A program made the translations under genes and the position numbers. A DNA stretch of 64,000 nucleotides from a virus: the IMG/VR virus record IMGVR_UViG_3300035661_000023, positions 33,346 through 97,345 of that record, one strand, 5' to 3'. This document shows positions 1-9,682 of this stretch, piece after piece (position 1 is the stretch's first letter; each line of letters begins with the position of its first letter). Below the pieces are notes generated by a model that saw only the letters and a program-made list of their open reading frames with translations, did no database searches and was not told the DNA's origin.

Positions 1-30
1 TACTCAGATCTATATATTCATCTCATTATT

Positions 31-279
31 TCACGCTAAGAATTCAATAATCTTTGCAGCGGGTTGATTACCAGTCATAGTACGGATAACTTGATCATTT
101 TCGTCTACAATCAACATAGTTGGGACTGAGCGTACACCGAATTTCATTGCAACATCAATCTGTGTATCAATATCGACCTTCTCCATAGAACGGACAAGTG
201 GGTGATCAATTTCATTCAGTGTCATTTGCAGGCCTGCGCACGGCTGACACCATGATGCACCTATCTTAACTAATTTCAT
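31..279 (-). CDS. Thioredoxin-like protein
   Basis: 82 residues. A WCQPC redox motif at residues 10-14 and a cis-proline region (SVPTM) mark a small thioredoxin/glutaredoxin fold. It probably acts in the cytoplasm as disulfide reductant for the ribonucleotide reductase encoded immediately upstream on the same strand, whose large subunit ends in a Cys-x-x-Cys tail. A strong Shine-Dalgarno (AAGGAGAAG) precedes the ATG. Fold and motif are seen directly; the reductase partnership is inferred from position. Confidence 0.88.
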   Translation of the reverse strand: MKLVKIGASWCQPCAGLQMTLNEIDHPLVRSMEKVDIDTQIDVAMKFGVRSVPTMLIVDENDQVIRTMTGNQPAAKIIEFLA

Positions 280-417
280 ATTTCTTCTCCTTGATCATTG
301 GCAAGCTAATGCCGTTTGTTGAAAATTCATGAACTAATACACAATCTTTAGATGTGTATTTTCTTGCTTGACTACCTGTGAACTAGAATAGATGTCTCAT
401 CTTGGGTGGATTGAACT

Positions 418-433
418 CTGGGATCAATCCCAG
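418..433 (-). other. Palindromic hairpin after nrdA
   Basis: A perfect inverted repeat (CTGGGATC/AATCCCAG type) just after the nrdA stop. There is no T-tract on the minus strand, so it could be an RNA-stabilising hairpin or weak terminator. The rest of 280-443 shows nothing else clear. Confidence 0.3.
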
Positions 434-443
434 ATTCTATTTC

Positions 444-2165
444 TTAGCTACAGGCAACACATTCCGTGATTTTAGATGCGGCAATACCAGACTTGCTGTA
501 AATGTAATACAGCCCGCGAATACCTTCATCAAGGAATGCTGCTTGATGTATTTCTGCGATCTTTTCCTCATCTTCTTCAGCCGAGCAGAATAAGTTCAGT
601 GATTGCCACTGATCGACAAATCTACCTCGAGCCGAAGCTAATCGAAGAACAGCCATCTGATCAATTTCAAACGCAGTCTTGAACACAGACTTCTCAAATG
701 TATCAAGCCATTCTACGTGCTGAACTGAACCAAATGCCTCTGTGACCTGAGCAATATTCTGCTTGGTGTACACACCCTTCTTCTTCATTAACTTCAGTAG
801 TGTGGGGTTGATTCGATCAACTTCACCTGCTGCTGTAGACTGAGTGAATGTCATAGCTGGATCAGGATTGATACCTTCAGAAATTCCACCCATAATCAGT
901 GCAGTTGATTTGGTTGGCGCAATTGCAATCCTATGAGTATTTCTGATACCAAAACCTTCACACCACTCGGGTTCACCAAGTTCAATAGCCATCTCTCGAG
1001 ATGCCCTCAGTGACTCATCATGGATATGTTTCGCAATCTCTTGTGACAACATGTGGGCTTCTAGACCTTCAAATGGCAACATTCTTTCCTGAAGAAGTGT
1101 GTGGAATCCACATTGGCCCAGACCGAGAGCACGACCTCTTACGGTAGCACGAACTGCAGATTCAAGACCTTTGATGTTCTGCGCGCGTTCAATGAACTCA
1201 GAAGCAACACAGTCCAAAAAGACCGTCATCCAGAAAATAGCATCTGAATTTTTGATCAGATCCCATTTCACCACATTGGCAGAAGATAGCACACAAGTGA
1301 AAGTATGTTCTTCTCCTTTGTATAATCCAGCGAATAAAGTAATTTCATCACACAAGTTTGAAGCCTTAACAGTAAGGCCAAATTTCTTATATGTTTCTGG
1401 ATTGTTTCGATTGATCTTATCAATGAAACAGAAGTATCCCTTCCCGGTCACCATCTTCAGTTTCAACACTTTACGGAAGCGGCGGATAGCTTCCTCATCA
1501 CCAGATTTGAGATTTTCGATATACTCATCGGTAATATTCCAGCCAATGTTTGCATCATCAGGCTCAGCTGCTACATAATCTGCAATCTCATCAAAGTCAC
1601 CATGATCGATAGGGAGATAACCAGCCCAGGCACCTCTTCGGGCAGTACCTTGCGCTACATTTCTCATGGTATGAATTCGATCTTTGAACACAGGAAGAAC
1701 ACCTGATGCCTTGCCGCCTACGGATATAGAAGTACCACGTGGGCGGATACTCCCCAAATAAGAACTGGTACCAAACCCATATTTTGTGAGCAGTGCGGTT
1801 TCGGTCAGATCAGAATAAAAACCATAGATGCTGTCTTCAATTGTGCCACCTGAACAACTCACCGGCATACCGCGAGTTGTCCCCATATTTGCCAGAACTG
1901 GGGTAGAAGGGCTCATCAGACCATCCCATAATAGAGAGAAGAACTTGGTTTCAGCCTGTGTTTCGTACTTAGTCCCTTTTAGATGTTTTGCAGCAGTCTT
2001 TGCAATCCTCTCGAACTGACCTCTGACACTTCTACCGCCGGTATCATACTCATACTTTTCCTTGAACAACTGATACCCACCAGATGTATACCATTCTGGT
2101 ACAAGATCTTCTTCTTGAAGGTGTTTTCGTTCTTCTGACAACTTTTCATAAATGCTAACCGACAT
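444..2165 (-). CDS. nrdA: Ribonucleotide reductase, large subunit (class I alpha)
   Basis: 573 residues, no in-frame TAG. Reduces ribonucleoside diphosphates together with NrdB. Visible signatures are the substrate-site cysteine (PVSCSGGTI), the N-x-C-x-E active site (SNLCDEITLF), the partner cysteine (FTCVLSSANV) and the C-terminal redox tail CVACS. It is shorter than T4 or E. coli NrdA because the N-terminal ATP-cone is missing, so dATP overall-activity control is probably absent. The ATG at 2165 directly follows the nrdB stop (3 nt gap), so the pair is co-translated. Confidence 0.96.
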   Translation of the reverse strand: MSVSIYEKLSEERKHLQEEDLVPEWYTSGGYQLFKEKYEYDTGGRSVRGQFERIAKTAAKHLKGTKYETQAETKFFSLLWDGLMSPSTPVLANMGTTRGMPVSCSGGTIEDSIYGFYSDLTETALLTKYGFGTSSYLGSIRPRGTSISVGGKASGVLPVFKDRIHTMRNVAQGTARRGAWAGYLPIDHGDFDEIADYVAAEPDDANIGWNITDEYIENLKSGDEEAIRRFRKVLKLKMVTGKGYFCFIDKINRNNPETYKKFGLTVKASNLCDEITLFAGLYKGEEHTFTCVLSSANVVKWDLIKNSDAIFWMTVFLDCVASEFIERAQNIKGLESAVRATVRGRALGLGQCGFHTLLQERMLPFEGLEAHMLSQEIAKHIHDESLRASREMAIELGEPEWCEGFGIRNTHRIAIAPTKSTALIMGGISEGINPDPAMTFTQSTAAGEVDRINPTLLKLMKKKGVYTKQNIAQVTEAFGSVQHVEWLDTFEKSVFKTAFEIDQMAVLRLASARGRFVDQWQSLNLFCSAEEDEEKIAEIHQAAFLDEGIRGLYYIYSKSGIAASKITECVACS

Positions 2166-2167
2166 AT

Positions 2168-3130
2168 TCAAACCTTCCAAACAAATTTAGACTCATCCCA
2201 ATCTCTAGCATATTCCCTCTACATCCCCTAAAAGAAATCATTGAAAGTGTAATCGTTGATTGCTTTATAGAACCACTCAGAGATAGGATCATATGTTACT
2301 TCAAACGGTGGTTGGAAACCGAGCTGTTTGAAGCACTCATTGATTCTTGATTTAACAAAATTCTTCAATTGTTTGGCAGTAATTCCATCCTGTGTGCCCT
2401 TCTCAAACACCATATCAATGATTTCATCTTCATGTTCGAAGATCTTTAGGGCTGCGGTGGTAATTTTACATTTCAATGATTCCCATTGTTCTGCATTCAG
2501 ACCAGCATTTTTTGCCTTGACCTTAAACGCGTAAGCAGAAGCAAGTGCATGCAGATTTTCATCGCGCAGAGAGAAATTGATACCGCGAACTACATTCAAT
2601 AGTTTATTCTTGCCCTGCTACTGGAAGTGTTTCAAGTAAGCAAATGCGGAATAAAGAATAACACCTTCTACCATAGAGAATGTAGCAAGAGCAGCGAGTT
2701 CATCTTCTTCTGAAATGATCTGTGCGATATGCTCCATACGTTCTTTTAGCACTGGGTTATCAAGATACTACATGTAAAAGTTTTCGTCATCCAAATGCAG
2801 AAGTTGATTGATCTTATTATAAAAGGGTCCATGTACTGCAAGTTCGAACATAGCAAATGTGGAAGCCATCCGGTGCCATTCTACACCATCAAACATTCCC
2901 TTGAATCTGCCTCCCCACCATTCGTCCCCTGCATGTGTCTCATACAGAGAGAACAATTTCAGTGTAGTGATTACCCCATGTTTTTCTGCCGGTGTGAAAT
3001 TCACCAACACATCTTGAATATCTTTTTCTACATTTACTTCTTCTGGTAACCAAAATATCTTTAGTTGTTTATCCGTAAACTCTTGTGGTACTGGATCTTT
3101 ATCAATCGGGATTAAGTGTTTTGCTAGCAT
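2168..3130 (-). CDS. nrdB: Ribonucleotide reductase, small subunit, with four in-frame TAG codons
   Basis: 320 residues when TAG is read as sense (TAG near codons 121, 171, 301 and 304). It holds the diiron/tyrosyl radical cofactor for NrdA. Helices with the iron ligands are recognisable (YETHAGDEWW, FSMVEGVILY, RGINFSLRDENLH). Under the standard code it would be two fragments without the central helices, and would also lose 20 C-terminal residues ending in KFVWKV, the part that normally docks into NrdA. The frame closes on TGA 3 nt before nrdA. This is one of the clearest proofs that TAG is not a stop here. Confidence 0.95.
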
Positions 3131-3136
3131 TTTTCC

Positions 3137-3532
3137 TCAGTGTGAGTAAGTTGGTTTTTGTTTGTCATAATAATGTGTGTCAATATCTTCAGTCATCAAT
3201 TTGATAATGTCATTCCAATTAACATCTTCAAGTTCATTCATATCTTCATCATATACAGTCCCATAGGCACAAATATCTGATATAAAGAAACCAGTGTTAG
3301 TTAACTTGCCAATAAATTCTGCGACATCATACAACTCATTACAAACAGCACCTGTTCTGATAGTAAAACCCGCTTCTACTTTCTTTTCTGTGTGATTCCT
3401 AATCATGAACCTGATTATAGGGACATAAAATGTATCAGTATCCTATACTACTTTAATACAATCAATTGCTAGTAGATCGAATTGATCTTCTATAACAGGA
3501 AAACAAGAAAAGAGTTTTACATAATCAATCAT
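3137..3532 (-). CDS. Hypothetical protein between primase and nrdB
   Basis: 131 residues with one in-frame TAG (3443-3445). Not recognised. The N-terminal half (MIDYVKLFSCFPVIEDQFD) is only joined to the C-terminal part when TAG is sense. It starts 3 nt after the primase stop and ends 7 nt before nrdB, so it belongs to the primase-nrdB-nrdA operon. Composition is acidic, with no membrane segment or obvious motif. Confidence 0.7.
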
Positions 3533-3534
3533 TT

Positions 3535-4554
3535 TTAGAATTTCTTTCTATGATTGATTTCAAGTTTAGCTTTAAGCCCTGTGGTCACATTCTGCATTAT
3601 AATTTCCATCAATTTCTGTTTAGACAAATTACCTTTGACAACACAATCATTTATATCTTTCCACGGAATAGATTCTGGCATCAGAGATACACGGAACCCA
3701 TCATCAACAATCCTCTCCAATGATTTATATACCTGCTTATTTCTTTTCCAATCAGAATCTGGTATTACTATAATCTTTTCTCTATTTTGTTCTAGGAATG
3801 GAAGACTGAAGTCACCTCCATTTACTGCTATGCAATTATCCAGAAACAATGAATCGATCTGACCTTCGACTGCCAGAATATCTTTGTTCATGTCTAATTT
3901 CCATAGCCCGTAAATTTTTGGTCTTGCTTTATCAACCATTACCGTGACATATTTTGGTTGTTCTTTTCCAAATGAACGACCCGAATAGCAAATAACAGAT
4001 CCATCTGAATCATAAAAGGGGAATACTAATCTTGGATGGGGACTATTTAACTTTTCAAAAACCTCATCATACTTCGCTGCAAATTTGTAGAAGTTCTTGG
4101 CGATGCTGATATCCTACCAGAATTCTCTTGGGATTCTTCGGGACGTCACATATTGTATCACAGAACTGGATTCTTGTAGCTTTGTTAGCGGAATCAAATC
4201 TTTATCCAGATCTATGTGCTTTGGTTCAGGTTTTTTGACAATAGAAGTGAACAGTGGCTTCGGTGTAGTAAACCCACCCTTAGAATCTTTGAACTTCTCC
4301 ATCCTATACTCTTGAAATAGATTTGGATCTTCTTGTTTCAAGAAATTGCCGAATGAACTTGAAGCCGAACAGTGGTAGCAATGAAACATCATACCATCAT
4401 CCATCTGGTAGAAGTTTCCTCTAGCTTGAACTCTGCTTTTACTGAAGTCTTCGCATGAATGAGAAAAAGCATAAACATTCCCCCTCTTCTGTTTGAAGTT
4501 TGGGAGTCTGCCGCCTAGTAGTTTGGAGTATTTTAGGTCAATGTAGTAGCTCAT
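3535..4554 (-). CDS. DNA primase (T4 gp61-like)
   Basis: 339 residues with one in-frame TAG (4114-4116, residue 147). The N-terminal domain carries a zinc-binding motif (FHCYHCSAS, with upstream His/Cys). The C-terminal half carries a TOPRIM acid motif (ILAVEGQIDSLF) and a second acidic patch (VIPDSDWKRN). It makes RNA primers at the replication fork. Neither half alone is a primase; the TAG joins zinc domain to TOPRIM domain (REFW-x-DISIAKNF). The repeat-bearing intergenic region lies directly upstream. Confidence 0.9.
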
Positions 4555-4649
4555 AATGAGTACTATATCATAAAAACAAGGGAAGAACGCGGGAAACTTA
4601 AAAAACTGTGTTTTCTATCAAAAAGGTAAGGGATACCCCTTAGTACGCA

Positions 4650-4702
4650 AAAAACGATCAAAAAAGTGTATATAGATCAATCACTTAGCTGTGTGTTTTT
4701 AC
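4650..4702. repeat. 53-bp core, direct copy of 46410-46462
   Basis: One mismatch in 53 nt against the copy at 46410-46462. It is in the same orientation although the flanking arms are inverted, so the core is flipped relative to its arms. It contains GTGTATATAGATCAATCAC and ends with GTTTTTAC, which faces an inverted AAAAAC at its other end. Confidence 0.85.
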
Positions 4703-4782
4703 AGTTCTAAACAATTTTCTAGAGATTTCTCTAGTGATTTCCTGGGATTCCCTCTGGTGTGAAAAATATTTTGCTAAGAGGG

Positions 4783-4811
4783 GTTTACATCGGAATCGTT
4801 CAATATACAAT
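4783..4811 (+). promoter_or_regulatory. Early-type promoter in arm 1
   Basis: GTTTAC, 17 nt spacer, TACAAT. The same arrangement exists in arm 2 on the opposite strand. It would start an RNA at about 4818 that begins with the conserved leader block. No plus-strand gene follows, so it would give an untranslated or antisense transcript into the spanin genes. Confidence 0.5.
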
Positions 4812-4866
4812 CATATTAAAAGGATAATCTTAGTTGCCCCCACCGCTCGGTTGTAATGTAACTATA

Positions 4867-5004
4867 TTAGACTAAGGTCTTTAACTTTGGTGGATCTTGC
4901 ATCAGATCAGGTGGTGGCAATGGAAACTTTTGTTTTTCTGCAACTGGTACTGTGCTGCACCCAGCAAATAATAGAACACACAACGATGCTAAAATGAATT
5001 TCAT
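4867..5004 (-). CDS. Outer-membrane spanin lipoprotein (o-spanin, Rz1-like)
   Basis: 45 residues. It starts with a lipoprotein signal (hydrophobic stretch then LFAGC lipobox, Cys about residue 16). The mature part is proline-rich (KFPLPPPDLMQDPP), typical of Rz1-type o-spanins. It would be lipidated in the outer membrane and join the i-spanin to disrupt the outer membrane at lysis. The start overlaps the i-spanin stop (ATGA), the usual spanin arrangement, and implies a Gram-negative host. Confidence 0.85.
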   Translation of the reverse strand: MKFILASLCVLLFAGCSTVPVAEKQKFPLPPPDLMQDPPKLKTLV

Positions 5005-5567
5005 TTGTTTTCGTTCCATAATTTTTCTTGTCTGCGGACCCACTCTTGAAGAGACTTAAGTTGCTGAGCAGTTCTTTGGCAAGTTGAGTAATTCTCTTTC
5101 ACGACCGAACTCACATCACTAAGTTTTATATCAGATGGTGTGGTGTCTGTTTCTTCAGGTGAGATGAGAACTTGATTTACAACTGAATCATGTAATCTCA
5201 CAAACCCAGTGTTGATAGTACAAGCAGAATCATCCTTCACAGTAACAAATTTAGTCACAACTTGTTGTTGCACTCTATCTATATATCTAATCTCTGGATA
5301 AAATTCTGTAAGAATCTGGGTGTTGATATAAGCAGATTGCGCTTGAAGAGAAGCAATTTCTAATCTAGCAGCAGACATTTTGATTTCCCAATCAAGTCTT
5401 TCCTATTCTTTTCCCTTAAAGAATAAACCAAGACTAATTAGCAAAACACCAATGAACTGACCAATAATCTTGTATTGACCAATTGGCAGAATATATGAAG
5501 CTAGAAATAATACTGATCCAATAATCAATATTGAAAAACTATACTAGATAATAAAAGATTCAATCAT
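5001..5567 (-). CDS. Inner-membrane spanin candidate (i-spanin, Rz-like)
   Basis: 188 residues with two in-frame TAG codons. Two hydrophobic segments lie near residues 5-60, followed by a long helical, Gln-rich region (EIASLQAQSAYINTQ, CQRTAQQLKSLQEW). Type, size and the overlapping downstream lipoprotein gene suggest the inner-membrane partner of a two-component spanin. Two N-terminal membrane segments are atypical, since classical Rz has one. Reading TAG as a stop removes the membrane anchor entirely. Confidence 0.7.
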
Positions 5568-6319
5568 AGGTCTACAATTTCAATTTCATCATAAATGGTA
5601 TAAAATGATTCTGCTAATTGTTTTGGCTTGCGTTTGATGTTTGCCCAATTACCAGAACCTTTTCTAGAATATCTGATACCTTTCAGTGTTCCCTTTGAAT
5701 CTTTAAGAACGATAATACCCGTTGGATTCTTTTTGGCGAAATCATATATCTCTTTGTGACTGTTATCTTCCAAATTCAGATACTGATTCCATCTACGATA
5801 TTTAGCCTTGCCTTTGCTAAATTTTCCGAATGTGTCATCATCAACTTGGAATTCAGCAAATCTTCTAACGATCTTGGATTTCTTGACTGGAGTATCGGTA
5901 GCGACACCAGCACCTGTTGAGTTAGCAGGCGCGTCTTCTGAGAGTGCTTCAAATGCATCTTCTACCAAGTCGCGTTCTTCAAAAGGAAGATTCCAGACTC
6001 TATCAAAGTTCTCACGGAAGTGAATCAGAGCTTGATCCTCAGAATGTTGTGCTTCAACAGATTCACGTACTAGAAGATATGCTGCAGCTAAAGAACCAAT
6101 TCTAGTCTTGCCACCTGGTACTAGAGCAAACACTTTCTTGATGTTCCATACCAGGCGATGTAGCATGCTGGTAGAATTCTTTTCTTCAGGTGTTTTCGCA
6201 TTCTTTAGTTTATTCCCATTTGCATCAATTAAACCATACTTAAATGCATCAGTCTTTTCAAATGGGACTGTTAGCAAGTAAATTATGCGAAGGGCTATGA
6301 GGTTGTCTACGATGCGCAC
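5564..6319 (-). CDS. Conserved T4-like virion-region protein
   Basis: 251 residues, no TAG. It begins IVDNLIALRIIYLLTVPFEK, with a conserved middle (VWNIKKVFALVPGGKTRIGS), and resembles a con­served unknown of marine T4-like phages. The C-terminal third is basic and Lys/Gly/Arg rich (GKFSKGKAKYRRW). The stop overlaps the start of the i-spanin (ATGA), and it follows the nuclease gene by 3 nt. Function unknown; a structural or assembly role is inferred only from the neighbourhood. Confidence 0.7.
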   Translation of the reverse strand: MRIVDNLIALRIIYLLTVPFEKTDAFKYGLIDANGNKLKNAKTPEEKNSTSMLHRLVWNIKKVFALVPGGKTRIGSLAAAYLLVRESVEAQHSEDQALIHFRENFDRVWNLPFEERDLVEDAFEALSEDAPANSTGAGVATDTPVKKSKIVRRFAEFQVDDDTFGKFSKGKAKYRRWNQYLNLEDNSHKEIYDFAKKNPTGIIVLKDSKGTLKGIRYSRKGSGNWANIKRKPKQLAESFYTIYDEIEIVDL

Positions 6320-6322
6320 TTA

Positions 6323-6688
6323 TTATTCCCAGAGATTTGTTTTGTTATCACCATTATATCTTTTGGCAAGATTGAGTGAAATTAATTGTTCATTTATCGT
6401 AGTTGCATTGCCATCTAGATTAATATCCGCCAGCCATCTTCCATACTTATCTGTCTTTGTCTACTGTATCACAACACTCTTATTCAAAATTTGATCAATA
6501 AGAAATTGTTTTGCTTGTTTTGCTATTGCTTGAATTGCTTCATTTTTAGAATTAATTTCCGGAGTGTCAATCCCATTTAATCTAAATCTGATTTTTGTTG
6601 ATACATTGAATCCAAGATCTACTACTGCATCAACAGTATCACCATCAACTATATTAGTAATAGTTGCATTATAGACATATCTAATCAT
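6323..6688 (-). CDS. Staphylococcal nuclease-like (SNase) endonuclease
   Basis: 121 residues with one in-frame TAG (6461-6463). The SNase OB-fold signatures are visible: ITNIVDGDTVDAVVDLGF, RLNGIDTPEI with the active-site Arg, and after the TAG TKTDKYGRWLA containing the second catalytic Arg region. It is a calcium-dependent nuclease fold. The TAG separates the two active-site halves, so only the read-through product is a complete domain. The start overlaps the upstream stop (ATGA). Confidence 0.88.
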
Positions 6689-7056
6689 AACTTCCTCAAC
6701 TTTTCTATGATTACTTGATCTAGACTTATATCACTGATTGGATATTTCCCCGAAATAAGATAATCTTCTGGGAGTCTGTTCAAGAAAATTAAATATGGAA
6801 TTAAAGTTCCCCATTGATGATCTTCAATTTTATAGAAGAGCATATCTAGTGTAGCATTACCAAAAATGTTTAAACAAATAACTAGATGGTTCAGAACTAA
6901 TCTCTCATTGCTAGCCCCCGAACCATCTAGATACTTATTGAATATCTTTTTAATATGAGAAAATCTATCAATGTCCTATTTGAACTCATCCACAGATATG
7001 CATTGTGGATTATCATATGAGTGCAAAGCAAGTTGTAGAAAGATTTTCTCATTCAT
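6685..7056 (-). CDS. Conserved T4-like hypothetical protein
   Basis: 123 residues with one TAG (6976-6978), invisible as a complete frame under the standard code. It contains NERLVLNHLVICLNIFGN, a pattern I recall from a widespread unknown family of T4-like phages, and DHQWGTLIPYLIFLNRLP. It overlaps the nuclease start by ATGA. Function unknown. Confidence 0.75.
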
Positions 7057-7077
7057 CATACACAGATTGAATTAGAA

Positions 7078-7650
7078 TCAAGCAACGATTAGTTTAGCAC
7101 CATTAGATGTGACCTGAGCAGTACCGCCGGCATTAGTAACCACACAACGATACTCGACACCATTCAGACCTGTAGAGTTAGAGATATTCAATGTGTTGGT
7201 AGTAGCCGTAGAATACACACCACCATTAGCAATATCAACATATGATGCTGCGCCAGTCTTTTGTTGCCACTGATATGTAGCACCAGCAGGCACAGAAACA
7301 ACCACAGCAAATGTTGCCGCAGCAGGAGCTGTTACACTTGCTGTACTTGGTTGTGAGGTAATAGCAAACTCAACATCAGCAACAACAAAGTCATCAGCAG
7401 CATCGCCGGACTTAGAATTGAGAGCTGTAGAATTAGTCAGAGAAACCAAGCACTCAACATATGTACGCTGATTGCCACCGGCTTCATCTTTAGTCTTGAT
7501 TAGATACCAACCTGGTCCTTTGATGCCTTTTGTCTTGTTAGAAGTCAGTGCTGCTTCTTCAGAAGAGACGAAGAATGCCTTTGCTTTATCAGCAGTGGGC
7601 AACCACTTTGGTTTAGAGATTTCTGCATCTGTTATGCCGAATAGTGCCAT
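7078..7650 (-). CDS. Ig-like virion decoration protein
   Basis: 190 residues. The N-terminal domain (residues 1-95) is of the type seen in small T4-like virion proteins (MALFGITDAEISKPKW). The C-terminal domain (about 97-190) is an immunoglobulin-like fold (ATYQWQQKTGA, VEYRCVVTNAGGTAQVTSNG). Such proteins coat capsids or tails and may bind carbohydrates. A late promoter variant (AATAAATA) lies about 26 nt upstream. Confidence 0.75.
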   Translation of the reverse strand: MALFGITDAEISKPKWLPTADKAKAFFVSSEEAALTSNKTKGIKGPGWYLIKTKDEAGGNQRTYVECLVSLTNSTALNSKSGDAADDFVVADVEFAITSQPSTASVTAPAAATFAVVVSVPAGATYQWQQKTGAASYVDIANGGVYSTATTNTLNISNSTGLNGVEYRCVVTNAGGTAQVTSNGAKLIVA

Positions 7651-7675
7651 TTTGTTTCCTTAAGTTAATTGTTTG

Positions 7676-7684
7676 TTATTTATT
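7676..7684 (-). promoter_or_regulatory. Late promoter, AATAAATAA
   Basis: TATAAATA-like octamer 26 nt upstream of the Ig-like gene start. It fits the set at 8880, 10775, 13748, 24614, 26039, 30195, 39052 and 47890. Confidence 0.5.
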
Positions 7685-7694
7685 AGTGATCTGA

Positions 7695-8855
7695 TTATTC
7701 TTTGATCAGATTTCCAGAGAGTTTAGCTGCATACCTAGCAATCTTTGAATCTACAGATTCATTTGCTTCTTTGGATTCTTTAGTCAGACGATCAGTAGCC
7801 TTAGCGACACCCTTCAGACGCTTAGTAGAAGTTTCTGTAGCATCATATGAAGCCTTGTGCATAGTATCTGCATATCCTTCTCTGCGCTTTGCATTCTCCG
7901 GTTCGCCTGCTTTTCTATAGTATTCAGCATCTGCTCGTGCTTCTTTTTCATGATTGTTATTGTGCATTGCAGCAGTTGCATTTACAGTAGAAGAACCAGC
8001 AGCTTTCTTGATGTATGAACCCAGAGTTTTCTTGCTCAGTTCATCCAGAGATTGATATTCTTCATCCAACATGAATTCAACGATAGAGTTGAGTGACTGA
8101 CCTTCGGTGATATCTGCCCAATCTTCTTCGTCTAGTCCCACTGATTCATTCATAGCCTTGCGAGCTTTATCTACTGAACCACCTGGAATTGATTGACCAT
8201 GATGATCAACATGACGAATTGTATATCGTCCACGGAACATTTCCTCACCTTGAGCATGTGCTGCATCGGATGCCGCTTTATATCCATCATCTGTTGACAG
8301 ATTTACACCATTTTGTCCGTGGGTAAATGTTGGTGCTTTGCCAAGCAGATCTTTGTCAGTCCCGCGAGTAGGTCTTACTTCCAAAGAATTTAGCATTGCT
8401 TTGTAAGTTTTAGCTTCTTCTAGTTCTTCGGACTCATTAGTGCCAGCCAGCTTAGCGGCTTTACGAGCAGCTAACTTAGCCTTCATACTAGCTTTAGCCT
8501 CATCAGACCAACCCTTACCAGTAACACCAGAACCATTCTTGTTCAGAGCACCAGCAGGGCGCCCACGACCACGCTTGACTGCTGGTTCGGCAGCAACTGT
8601 GGACTTGGCTGCTTTGCCAGAATCTTCATCATCTGGTAGCACTTTTGAATATACACGACCTGTTGAGGTTTTCTTTTCCTTGTGTCCGGTCATAGTATAG
8701 TCGGTGTTAACAGCAGAGCGCTTGACCTTCTTAGGTTCATCTGCAGGTACACCTTTACCGTACTTGCTCAGTGTTTTTCCGATAGAACCGAAGTCCATCT
8801 CGTCAACCTGATCTTCTTCTAAGCTAGTACCAAATTTGATTTCTGATTTTGACAT
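7695..8855 (-). CDS. Virion-associated protein with ELSKKTLxSY motif
   Basis: 386 residues, highly charged, Lys/Ala/Glu rich. Low-complexity stretches (RGRGRPAGALNKNGSG) lie in the middle. The motif DELSKKTLGSYIKKA near residue 270 is shared with the next gene. Possible prohead-protease sites of I/L-x-E type exist (DITEG). Not assignable to a named T4 protein; likely an internal or scaffold-like virion component, inferred from composition and late promoter. Confidence 0.6.
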   Translation of the reverse strand: MSKSEIKFGTSLEEDQVDEMDFGSIGKTLSKYGKGVPADEPKKVKRSAVNTDYTMTGHKEKKTSTGRVYSKVLPDDEDSGKAAKSTVAAEPAVKRGRGRPAGALNKNGSGVTGKGWSDEAKASMKAKLAARKAAKLAGTNESEELEEAKTYKAMLNSLEVRPTRGTDKDLLGKAPTFTHGQNGVNLSTDDGYKAASDAAHAQGEEMFRGRYTIRHVDHHGQSIPGGSVDKARKAMNESVGLDEEDWADITEGQSLNSIVEFMLDEEYQSLDELSKKTLGSYIKKAAGSSTVNATAAMHNNNHEKEARADAEYYRKAGEPENAKRREGYADTMHKASYDATETSTKRLKGVAKATDRLTKESKEANESVDSKIARYAAKLSGNLIKE

Positions 8856-8879
8856 TGTTAAAACTCTCCTATATTCTTT

Positions 8880-8887
8880 TATTTAAT
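8880..8887 (-). promoter_or_regulatory. Late promoter, ATTAAATA
   Basis: TATAAATA-like octamer 25 nt upstream of the 8855 start. Confidence 0.45.
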
Positions 8888-8898
8888 CTTCACCGGAA

Positions 8899-9678
8899 TT
8901 AAGAACCAATGGTCATTCTGTGTGCTGGATATAATCTACCATCAGCCCCTACCTTCTTATCAGCCGAAGCAATCTCACCTTCTTTCATAGCAGAGTATCT
9001 ACCTGTGGAAATAAGTTGCTGTGCTCTCATGGATGAACCAACTGAATCATGAGTATGCCAAGTTCCATCCGATTTCTTGGATTGGATGACGAACTCACGT
9101 CCTGCTTTACGGCTCAGTACTTGATATTCCTTACCGTCTTTTTCTTTAGAGGAATGTACAACAGTTGCTTCATCAACTTCATGTACAATCTCTTCGGATT
9201 CTGTAACACCCCAGCGTTGCCCAGCTTTCTTGTAGGAAGATTTTGCAGTAGCCTTAGTAATACCATCTTGTCTCTTACCGGACTTGTCTAGCAATTCCAT
9301 AGCACGAGTTAGATTCTTAGATCTACCAGCTTTGTTCATCAGTGCTGAACTGGATTTCTTAGCCTTCTCTGCATATGAATCCAGAGTACCTGTAGACAAT
9401 TCATTGACGGTTGCTTCACGCTTGAACTTTACAGTATGAGCATTACCGGTCGACTTGCTAAGTTCTTCTGCCTTTTTCTTAGCTGCAATTTCACTATATG
9501 CAACATGAACCTGCTTGCCTTTGTGGTCAACTACAGTGAACGATTCACCAAGTTCTGATACAATCTCTGCAGATTCATCAAGTTTGCGCTTGCAAAGTTT
9601 CTTTACTGTAGCCAAAGCCTTAGTCTTATATGACTGAATGGTGTCGGTTGATAATTTATTGGTATGCATAACTTCTTT
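8899..9678 (-). CDS. Virion-associated protein, paralogous motif to neighbour
   Basis: 259 residues from the ATG at 9678, which follows the upstream stop closely. A longer start at 9720 would overlap by 38 nt. It carries two copies of an LSTxTLxSYxxKA motif (KLSTDTIQSYKTKA and NELSTGTLDSYAEKA) also present in the downstream gene, so the two probably share a domain. Basic and Lys/Ser/Ala rich. Function unknown; structural by location. Confidence 0.6.
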   Translation of the reverse strand, partial: KEVMHTNKLSTDTIQSYKTKALATVKKLCKRKLDESAEIVSELGESFTVVDHKGKQVHVAYSEIAAKKKAEELSKSTGNAHTVKFKREATVNELSTGTLDSYAEKAKKSSSALMNKAGRSKNLTRAMELLDKSGKRQDGITKATAKSSYKKAGQRWGVTESEEIVHEVDEATVVHSSKEKDGKEYQVLSRKAGREFVIQSKKSDGTWHTHDSVGSSMRAQQLISTGRYSAMKEGEIASADKKVGADGRLYPAHRMTIGS

Positions 9679-9682
9679 CATA

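Larger units (their letters stand above)
4617..4860. repeat. Inverted-repeat arm 1 (partner at 46217-46500)
   Basis: This 312-nt gap (4555-4866) has no gene. Several blocks recur in reverse complement at 46.2-46.5 kb. The block 4799-4857 (59 nt) is identical to the reverse complement of 46217-46275. The block around 4702-4718 and the block around 4621-4640 also recur inverted. Between them lies a 53-nt core that recurs in the same, not inverted, orientation. The hairpin CTAGAGATTTCTCTAG is at about 4719-4734. Confidence 0.85.

Noticed and set aside
1099-1578. Plus-strand frame of 159 codons
   Set aside because: Antisense to nrdA; no motif.
2228-3130. Reading nrdB as two separate genes or a disrupted pseudogene
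   Set aside because: The break points are TAG codons, the frame is exact, and the same pattern recurs in dozens of intact genes.
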